This document shows positions 57,561 to 64,000 of a DNA stretch of 64,000 bases, in pieces. Under the pieces are notes generated by a model. That model made no database searches. It was not told the DNA's origin and saw only the letters and a list, made by a program, of their open reading frames with translations. Each line of letters starts with the position of its first letter. Position 1 is the stretch's first letter. Both the position numbers and the translations under genes were made by a program. The stretch comes from Scilla litardierei (taxonomy: Eukaryota > Streptophyta > Magnoliopsida > Asparagales > Asparagaceae), in NCBI GenBank assembly GCA_030789695.1, contig CM061142.1, forward strand, positions 796,441,258 through 796,505,257. Reading direction: 5' to 3'.

Positions 57561-58518
57561 TCTCTATCAGGTTTGTCTCAGCTCGAGGCTTGAGGCTTGC
57601 CTGGTAAAGGTCCTGTAGGTGTTTCTGGGTGCGACAGATTCTGGACCAGTGGCCCGTCATTCCGAATTTGGAGCACTTATCCTCCCAGTCTTTCTAGGGA
57701 GTACCACCTTTGGACGTCCACTTTTGCTTCTTCTCCACGAACTTCTGGTTCTGAGGAGGAGCTTGGGGAGTGGCCTTCTTCCGCTTCTTCTGTTCTTTCT
57801 ATTTCTGGAATTTAGCCTTCTTGTCCATCTTCTTCTTCTGGGAAGACTGGAAGTGTGCCTCTGCAAGAGGTGGCTGTGGAGCGGAGCCGGGAGGGCACAA
57901 GTTGTGAGTGGCAACCAACAAATCTCTGTTCTGTTCAGCCATTAGCAGGCATGAAAGCAGATCAGAGTACTTCGTGAACTTCCTCTCACGGTATTGTTGC
58001 ATAAGGATCATGTCCTTCTCGTGGAAAGACGTGAACGTCTTTTTCAGCAACATTTTCTCAGTCACAGTCTCACCGCACAACTTCAGGCGTGAGGTGATAC
58101 GAAACAGTGCTGAGTTATACTCCGCTACGGATTTGTGATCCTGTATGCAGAGGTGAGTCCACTCGTACTGTGCACGGGGGAGTATGACATCCCTCTGATG
58201 CATGTACCTCTCCTCAAGTGCGTCCCACAGTTCGTAAGGATCCTCGACAGTAAGATACTCGTCCTTCAGGGTCGAGTCTAAATGTTTCCTGATATAGATA
58301 ATGGCTTTCGCCTTTAGTATATCGGAAACTTCTTCTGTCTGAGGTGCTTCTTTGGAAGCATCCTTTTGAGCTGTGGCAGTACTTGTTGTTGCCTTCTCAG
58401 TGGGTGTCAGACTGAACCCATGAGATCGTAGATGGAACTTCAGGTCCAACTGCCAACTCAAGTAGTTCGACCCATCGGCCTTCAGGACCGAGAAATCGAC
58501 AGTCGCAAGTCTGGCCAT
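57561..58518 (-). pseudogene. Copia-B gag
   Basis: The start is taken at 58518-58516 (MARLATVDFSVLKADGSNYL), matching the Copia-A gag start; sequence upstream is open by chance. It is open for about 239 codons to 57799 with the UBN2 pattern (AKAIIYIRKHLDSTLKDEYL, ELWDALEERYMHQRDVILPR, EYNSALFRITSRLKLCGE). A Lys-rich end follows, then in a changed frame a knuckle-like region near 57690-57620 (KCSKFGMTGHWSRICRTQKH-like). It would form the particle core. Confidence 0.88.
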
Positions 58519-59080
58519 TAAATGATCTAGCAATAAAAAGTAGCATGGATTATTAAACTGTAAAAAGTAGACATCCACGCATGTATTTTTACCATTTTCA
58601 TAACATGAATAATTAAAGAAAATTAACATCCATGCATGCTTTTTAACATTTAAAATAACGTGAATTATTAAATGAAATTAACATCCACGCATTTATTGTA
58701 TAAGCAATGAAAATAAGTTAGGACTATGGGGATCAGCCAGCCGACACCGAAAAGAAAATGACAGTCCGAAATTACATCAAAAATTGCATGAAAGAGTAAA
58801 TACAACATGGGAACTTCGGAGAGAAGCCCCTTTCTTCTTTGTGCATACGCCTTCAGCTCCTTTTTGGTGTCCTCCGGTCTTCTTTTTACATATATTTCCT
58901 CACTTACAAATTTATCTCAAAAAGGAAAAAATTGCAGAAAAGAAAAGATGTCGGAAACTTGGCTGATCCCTAAAACATAGCCTAATCGCACATCCACGCA
59001 GATAATACACGCAGATAATCATATCACAGGCATGTAAAGATTAAAGTAATCTAAATAGTGTGTGACGTGCTAAAAATTAT
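58519..59080 (-). other. Copia-B leader, interrupted by Gypsy-2
   Basis: Non-coding. It repeats the CATCCACGCA motif (about 58570, 58630, 58680, 58990) and shares GGGGATC-GCCAG with the Copia-A leader. It ends at ATTAT (59076-59080), the presumed left target duplication of Gypsy-2. Confidence 0.65.
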
Positions 59081-59344
59081 TGTAACGACTGCTTTTCATG
59101 TATCTGGATTTCATATATTATAATATATGTTTTGGTGAATTTTCTCCTCTTGTGTGGTTTTCGTCTCCGTAGTTTTCATTTTCGATCGATTCGTCGTATT
59201 TTCTCGCTTCTTTCTTAGGATTGTCGATTTCGAAGTTTGTCACTCGTGACGGGCTTCATAACGGTCGTATCTAACTATTAGATCAAGCCTAGGAGTCTTA
59301 GGAATCGATCACGGGGCCCCGCGCTCCGTATCGGTACTTTTCTG

Positions 59345-59770
59345 TGCTAATTAGCCGGTGTAAGAAGGGCCACCGACCGACTAGATGACGATCCAGTCGG
59401 TCGGCAATCCTTCTTGGACCGACTAGTTAGCTTTCTAAATTTCTCAGGAGTTACTGTTTATCGTTAGTCGGTCTAAGAACGTTGGTTGACCGACTAGGTT
59501 GCAAACTAGTCGGTCAGCAATGCTTCTTGAACCGACTAACTCATTAAATTATTTTTGTATCAGTTACTGTTTACTCTTAGTCGGTCTAAGAACGTTCATC
59601 GACCGACTAGTTGCCAAACTAGTCGGTCAGTATTTGTTCATGGACCGACTAACTCTAAAATCCTAATTTCACCTGTAGCTACTGTTTACACTTAGTCGGT
59701 CTGCGTTGGTCGACCGACCGACTAGTTGTCAAACTAGTCGGTCAGTGGTTGTTCTTTGACCGACTAACTA
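59345..59770. promoter_or_regulatory. DRE/CRT-core (RCCGAC) cluster in Gypsy-2 U3
   Basis: About eighteen RCCGAC or GTCGGY cores lie in 425 bp, in the same TTAGTCGGTCTAAGAA and GACCGACTAGTTG-type units as in the Copia SIRE-2 LTRs. The cluster ends about 40 bp before the TATA box. Confidence 0.6.
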
Positions 59771-59811
59771 GTGCTGTAAACCCTAGTTTTGCCCTAGCCG
59801 CCAGCTCAACC

Positions 59812-59818
59812 TATAAAT
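59812..59818 (+). promoter_or_regulatory. TATA box of Gypsy-2
   Basis: CTATAAATACCC is followed about 30 bp later by a CT-rich stretch suited to a transcription start near 59845. Confidence 0.7.
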
Positions 59819-60671
59819 ACCCAACCCAATCGTTTCTTCTTCTCCAACACGACCCTAAGCCCTAGTTTCTTCCCCTCCAAGCCCCCATCTTCCTCCAAGC
59901 TTCAATCCTTCATTTCAAACCCTAAATCCATCATCCAATCCATCCATTCACTCTATCTACCACTCATCTTCCCCAAAATCTCACCAAAATCCATCAAATC
60001 CCCAAAATCCCCCAAAACCCTAGTTTCCTCAAACTTCTCCATTAGTTTCCAGATCTGGTCCCAGGGTTCCCCGGAGTGTTTCTTCCGCCTCCTCTCGGTA
60101 AGAAATCGATCCACCGTTGTTTTCTTATCTTATTGTAATTTTTATGAAACCCTAATAAAATACTTGTGTTTTGATGATTGTTCCCCCATAACAGCGATTC
60201 CCCGTAGCCTAGCATTCGCGGAAACGAACTTTCGTAACCGTCATCCCCGGTGATAGGCAAGTGAAACTTGCATCTCTTGATTTGGGCCATGTCTTAGGCC
60301 ATTACCTTGTTTTAGCGTAAAAGAGACTAAACGGTGAAAGGATAGCCGTTTAGACGCCATTGACCTAGCTTGACAACGAAGCTTGGTCCGTCACCCTCAT
60401 CATGCTTGTATGTCACGTTTAAATTCAATTAACGGTACGCAATCATTTGTTCATGTCATTGCATAGTAATAAATTATTGTGATTGTGTAGCACACGCTAC
60501 GACATTATATTCCTGGCTCGTGTTTCAGAAGCGAGCCCTGTAGTTGGAAACCCCAACGCTCGGATACCGGCTAGGCACCCACTTTTCGTGGGCACAACCC
60601 TATGCCAAATACACTTCCTGGCCCGTGATCCAGAAGCGAGCAAATGCTCGATACACGTAGGGGTGGGGTAA

Positions 60672-60835
60672 GAGATATGCGTCACCAGAGCACGAGATGG
60701 CCTGATCCGCCACTCCAGCCTGCAGGCGAAATCTCTAGTGTTTAAGTGAGTAGGAGATATGCGTCACCAGAGCACGAGATGGCCTGATCCGCCACTCCAG
60801 CCTGCAGGCGAAATCTCTAGTGTTTAAGTGATTAA
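60672..60835. repeat. 82-bp tandem duplication in Gypsy-2 LTR
   Basis: Two adjacent copies start GAGATATGCGTCACCAGAGC at 60672 and 60754 and are nearly identical through CTCTAGTGTTTAAGTGA. LARD-A shows nothing like it at the matching place. Confidence 0.9.
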
Positions 60836-61506
60836 CAGTGATGAGTGAAAACAGTGATAAGTGATTCGTGAACTAGTGAGTTGGTAGCTTTGGCTACATT
60901 GTGCATGCTTGTCTCTCTTTTAAACTGTTGCATCATATTCAACTGCCATGCCATTGTTTAACATTCAAATGCTAGGTTGTTAGTCACTTTCAGTTTCCTT
61001 GCTCAAATCTTTTAGACTTGCTGACATGTGCCCCTTTCTCTTTTGGGTGACGCATGTTAGACCCTGAGCCTGAGTTGCTTGCTGAGGGTGAGGTGTTTGC
61101 GGACGCCGAGCTTGAGCCCGTGTTGGACGGGGAGTACGTGGACACTGGGGACCAGTCCTAGTGTCTCCGTTGTGTTTTAAATTTTGTTAAACAGTTGTTT
61201 TGTTATCGGTGCGTGGCACCTATACTTATTTACGTCGTTGCTTTTGTTTGGCCTTGTTCTGGGCCTTAGACTCTTTCCTTTTAGCCTGGTGGCTTTTCTG
61301 TGATGTTGAATATTTGTGGACAACCCTTGGGATTGGTGTTTCTTTTCCGTCTCATATTATTATTATTGTTGTTTCGATTGCAATTACAGGGACCTGTTTA
61401 TACTAAATTGACGCTTATCGGGTTTGGGGCTTCACCGCTCCACTCCCGTGCGGACCTTTTCACGTCTCGCCTCCATTTTAGGGAAGCGGGTCGTGACAGG
61501 TTTTAG

Positions 61507-61522
61507 TGGTGGCCCATGCAGG
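61507..61522 (+). other. Putative primer binding site of Gypsy-2
   Basis: TGGTGGCCCATGCAGG starts eight bases after the LTR, identical to LARD-A. It begins with TGG as expected for pairing with a tRNA CCA end, but I cannot name the tRNA, and the eight-base gap is longer than usual. Confidence 0.55.
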
Positions 61523-61639
61523 TCCTTCTGTAACTGTAATTATCGGGATAACAATAATAATACAACATTGTCCAACAAATAAGTTCGACATCTGAGCCCT
61601 AAGCTATGAGTCTAATTGTTTCGTTTTCTGCGTCATTAG

Positions 61640-62800
61640 ATGGCAGGAAGGCGAATCACCCGTGGTGGTGGTAGTGGTGCGCCCCCTCATGACGAGGAGC
61701 CTGAGCGGGAGCCCACTAATGGAGAGATGATGCGGATGATGTTGCAGATGATGCAAGTTCAGCAGGGTGTGCTCCTGCAGGTGCAGAATGCTCCGGTGAC
61801 TCGAGCTGCTCGTGTGGTGGAAACCCCTCGCCCTGAGCCCGGGGCGAAGCAGTTCAGAGAGCTGGGTCCTGCGTATTTTGATGGAACCGAAGGTCCACTA
61901 GCTGCTGATGAATGGATGAGGAATATCGAGGACAATCTGAAGATGTCCAAGGTCAACGAAGTTAGTTGGGTTGACTTGGCGAAGCGCCAGCTGAAGGATA
62001 ACGCCAGGAATTGGTGGGATGCTGAGGAAAGGATGTTGGTGGAGCCGATCGTCTGGGCTACCTTCAAGGCCAGATTTGATGGTGAGTTCTTCCCGAAGGC
62101 TGCCAGGGAAGAGATGCTGCAGCGTTTTATCGATCTGAAGCAGGGGAACTCGTCGGTGGACATGTACCACCAGGAGTTCATGAGGCTGAGTCGGTTTGCA
62201 CCAAAGATGGTGCAGGACGCTGAGGAGCGAGCTCAGAGGTTTCTGCAGGGGCTTGCTTCAGAGCTCCAGAGCTTTGTGACCTCTTCTGACCGGGAATCTT
62301 ATCAGAAGGTTTTGGTCGCTGCCAAGAGGCAGGAGCTGCTTGTGAACCAGAGGAAGGGGTCTGTTGTTGGTGCTGTGAGGAGGCCTGTGGAGCAGGCGAG
62401 GGCTGTGGTTCGACCTGGATTCAGGCCGAACCAGCATGTTCAGTTTAAGAGGCCAGGAGGGCCCGTTCGGAGGATTTGCAATTTCTGTGGCAAGGAGGGC
62501 CATATCAAGGAGTCGTGTAGGAAGTTCTTGGGGCAATGTGTTGCTTGTGGAGATCCCGCCCATGCTCTCAGGGAGTGCCCGAAGTTGAAGCAACCTTGGA
62601 GGACACCTATCGCTGCCCCGCCTTTGCAGCAGAGAGCCCCGGTGCCCGCTGGTCGTGGGGTGCCCCTCGTCCCGCAGAGACAGGCTTTTGAGCGGGCCGC
62701 TCCGCCGAGGAGGCAGGCATTTCTGATGACCGAGGAGGAGGTTTTGGCCATGGATGAGGTCATTGCAGGTAACTTTCGATCTAGACTGTTCCTTCCTTAA
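61640..62800 (+). CDS. Gypsy-2 Gag, 386 residues
   Basis: The ATG at 61640 follows a 140-nt leader; this is the first ATG in a good context (TTAGATGGCAGG). The Retrotrans_gag domain lies at about residues 70-230 (YFDGTEGPLAADEWMRNIED, NARNWWDAEE, FKARFDGEFFP, LKQGNSSVDMYHQEFMRLSR). Two zinc knuckles follow: CNFCGKEGHIKESC and CVACGDPAHALREC. The protein forms the particle and binds RNA. The last dozen codons and the stop at 62798-62800 lie inside the 111-nt intron-like segment, so this is the product of the unspliced form. It is intact with no frameshift. Confidence 0.92.
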   Translation: MAGRRITRGGGSGAPPHDEEPEREPTNGEMMRMMLQMMQVQQGVLLQVQNAPVTRAARVVETPRPEPGAKQFRELGPAYFDGTEGPLAADEWMRNIEDNLKMSKVNEVSWVDLAKRQLKDNARNWWDAEERMLVEPIVWATFKARFDGEFFPKAAREEMLQRFIDLKQGNSSVDMYHQEFMRLSRFAPKMVQDAEERAQRFLQGLASELQSFVTSSDRESYQKVLVAAKRQELLVNQRKGSVVGAVRRPVEQARAVVRPGFRPNQHVQFKRPGGPVRRICNFCGKEGHIKESCRKFLGQCVACGDPAHALRECPKLKQPWRTPIAAPPLQQRAPVPAGRGVPLVPQRQAFERAAPPRRQAFLMTEEEVLAMDEVIAGNFRSRLFLP

Positions 62801-62879
62801 TTAATTGATTGTTAAATTATGTGAATGCTTGTGTATGGTGTTGCTAGAATAAGATTTGATTGATTAGACTGTTTGTTAG
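62769..62879 (+). other. Putative regulatory intron between gag and pol of Gypsy-2
   Basis: The segment is 111 nt (a multiple of three) with GTAACT at its start and TTTGTTAG at its end. It is AT-rich between GC-richer coding flanks and contains in-frame stops (first TAA at 62798). Gag before it and pol after it are in the same frame. Across the boundaries the gag end DEVIAG and the protease lead [17 protein letters not shown] would become continuous at the place where relatives have a continuous protein. Confidence 0.7.
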
Positions 62880-64000
62880 GTGTGGTTTTGGTTTGCACGT
62901 TCCCTGCCCGAGTCCTCTTTGACTCAGGTGCGTCAATGTGCATTTTGGCCCAGAGCTTCGTGGAGAAGCATTCCTTGTCGACGTCCCCTCTCTCCAAGAG
63001 TTGGAACATCGTCACAGGGAATGGAGTAGTCACGGTGCATCGTGGGTGCAGTCCTTGCTCTGTGGTGGTTTGTGGACATGAGCTTTATGCTGATTTTATT
63101 GTCCACAACATCACCAACTACGATGCGGTCTTTGGGATGGATTGGCTTGCGAGCTTCTATGCTACGATCGACTGTCGTCGGAAGAAGGTGGTGTTCGAGA
63201 TGCCCGGACATCCAGTGTTCGAGTTCAGTCGTGGTAGCCGTTCGCTTGGTCCTGTCAGATTTCGGGCCAGGCCGGTGGAGGCTGTGGCTATGCAGATGGA
63301 GCTGGAGTGGCCAGCTGTGGTGCGAGATTTTGGCGACGTCTTCCCCGAGGAGATGTCTGGTTTGCCGCCTGATCGAGCTTTGGAATTTTCTATCGATCTT
63401 GTCCCAGGTGCGCAGCCGATTTCGAAGGCGCCGTATCGTATGGCACCTGCAGAGTTGGAAGAGTTGCGGAAGCAGTTGGATGAGCTTTTGCAGAAGGGTT
63501 ATATAAATCCTAGTGTGTCTCCGTGGGGGGCACCGGTGTTGTTGGTTAAGAAGAAGGATGGTTCGCGTCGCATGTGCGTGGACTATCGGGAGTTGAATGC
63601 GGTGACCATTAAGAATAAATACCCGTTGCCTCGCATCGATGATATCTTTGATCAGCTTGGAGGTTCGAGGGTGTTTTCTAAGTTGGATTTGAGGAGTGGT
63701 TACCATCAGTTGAAGGTGAAGAAGGATGACGTTCCGAAGACAGCGTTCAGGACGAAGTATGGACACTATGAGTTTGTGGTTATGCCTTTCGGCGTAACTA
63801 ACGCGCCCGCAGTTTTCATGAATCTGATGAACCTGATTTTCTACGACTTTTTGGATAAGTTTGTCGTTATCTTTATTGACGACATTCTGATCTATTCGAA
63901 GTCGGAGGAAGAGCATGCCTCGCACTTGAGGACGGTGTTGGAGATTTTGAGGAAGCATCGTTTGTATGCTAAGTTTTCGAAGTGCGAGTTTTGGCTGGAT
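62880..64000 (+). CDS. Gypsy-2 pol: protease and reverse transcriptase (runs off window)
   Basis: The frame is open from 62880 to the window end with no initiating ATG before the protease, so it is expressed only as part of a Gag-Pol fusion. Protease: [11 protein letters not shown] (active-site Asp) and [76 protein letters not shown], and [10 protein letters not shown] with the catalytic Asp pair, ending near the thumb (KCEFWLD). The rest of RT, RNase H and integrase lie beyond 64000. All visible catalytic residues are present. A 341-codon antisense frame over it is a shadow. Confidence 0.95.

Larger units (their letters stand above)
41533..59080 (-). mobile_element. Copia-B: degenerate Copia split by SIRE-2 and Gypsy-2
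   Basis: A putative 3' LTR of about 120 bp (41533-41652, TGTTGTGAA...TTCATAACA) is followed by the minus-strand pol tail (41962-43252). Then comes the SIRE-2 insertion (43253-55118, between two GTATG copies), the rest of pol (55124-57350), gag (to 58518) and leader (to 59080), where Gypsy-2 inserted. The 5' LTR lies beyond the window. Several nonsense codons and shifts make it inactive. The shared gag with Copia-A shows one lineage. Confidence 0.85.
59081..61498 (+). mobile_element. Gypsy-2 5' LTR
   Basis: It is 2418 bp. It contains an RCCGAC/TAGTCGGT cluster (59345-59770), a TATA box (TATAAAT, 59812-59818), a plant-like CT-rich leader with AAACCCTA motifs, and an 82-bp tandem duplication (60672-60835). 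The region 61205-61498 aligns with the LARD-A LTR (GGTGCGTGGCACC, AGCCTGGTGGCTTTTCTG, GCGGACCTT-TCACG). Confidence 0.9.
59081..64000 (+). mobile_element. Gypsy-2: autonomous-looking Gypsy element, 5' part
   Basis: The 5' LTR (59081-61498), primer-site region, intact gag and an open protease-RT run to the end of the window. The order protease then RT, with integrase expected later, is Gypsy. The LTR ends (TGTAACGAC...CGTGACA), primer-site region and leader match LARD-A in the opposite orientation. The element sits in the Copia-B leader. Nothing in the visible part is broken, so it may still be active. Confidence 0.93.

Noticed and set aside
62933..63958. 341-codon open frame on the minus strand over Gypsy-2 pol
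   Set aside because: It lies exactly antisense to the protease and RT, whose motifs are unambiguous on the plus strand. The antisense product has no recognisable domain; it is a codon-bias shadow.

Overview
This window is plant nuclear DNA. It holds one intact-looking host gene, a three-exon class III peroxidase with plant GT-AG introns, inside a thick stack of nested transposable elements. The elements are Copia elements primed by tRNA-Met-type sites, Gypsy elements, two internally emptied LTR elements and a CACTA-type DNA transposon end. The GC-rich peroxidase exons fit a monocot or early-diverging angiosperm, but this is weak evidence. There are no bacterial genes and no CRISPR arrays.

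Left block (1-31982). A minus-strand Gypsy element (called G1 here; Tat-like, gag only) has its 5' LTR at 31209-31982 and runs leftward through a broken gag into a 3' array of about 86-bp repeats. Five insertions split it. From the right they are: a 9.16-kb non-autonomous LTR element (LARD-A, 21614-30777, target duplication TTAGC); a 8.95-kb non-autonomous Copia derivative (LARD-B, 11815-20761, duplication AGAGG); a solo LTR (9784-11633, duplication TCCAT); a CACTA-like element carrying V-ATPase subunit B exon fragments (about 4192-8983); and a SIRE-like Copia whose 5' LTR (1203-3001) and broken gag run off the left edge.

Centre (31983-34657). The peroxidase gene (32472-33610, minus) has a TATA box at 33674-33681 and about 1 kb of upstream sequence.

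Right block (34658-64000). Copia-A (34658-41409, duplication GGTTC, 186-bp LTRs) is degenerate. Its 2.2-kb leader holds an array of GGGCTTCAGGCCCA palindromes and a very GC-rich hairpin array. Copia-B (from 41533, minus) is split by a complete 11.9-kb SIRE-like Copia (SIRE-2, 43253-55118, duplication GTATG) that carries an extra ORF after pol. Copia-B is split again in its leader by a plus-strand Gypsy (Gypsy-2, from 59081). Gypsy-2 has intact gag and open protease-RT up to the window end.

How the parts relate. Gypsy-2 and LARD-A share LTR ends, primer-site region and leader, so Gypsy-2 (or a close relative) is the likely protein donor for LARD-A. In Gypsy-2, gag and pol lie in one frame but are separated by a 111-nt AT-rich GT...AG segment with in-frame stops; this looks like an intron that would set the Gag to Gag-Pol ratio. 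The U3 regions of four LTR families from both superfamilies carry clusters of AGTCGAC/AGTCGGT palindromes just upstream of their TATA boxes. In SIRE-2 and Gypsy-2 these are arrays of the DRE/CRT core (RCCGAC), which suggests stress-responsive retrotransposon promoters.
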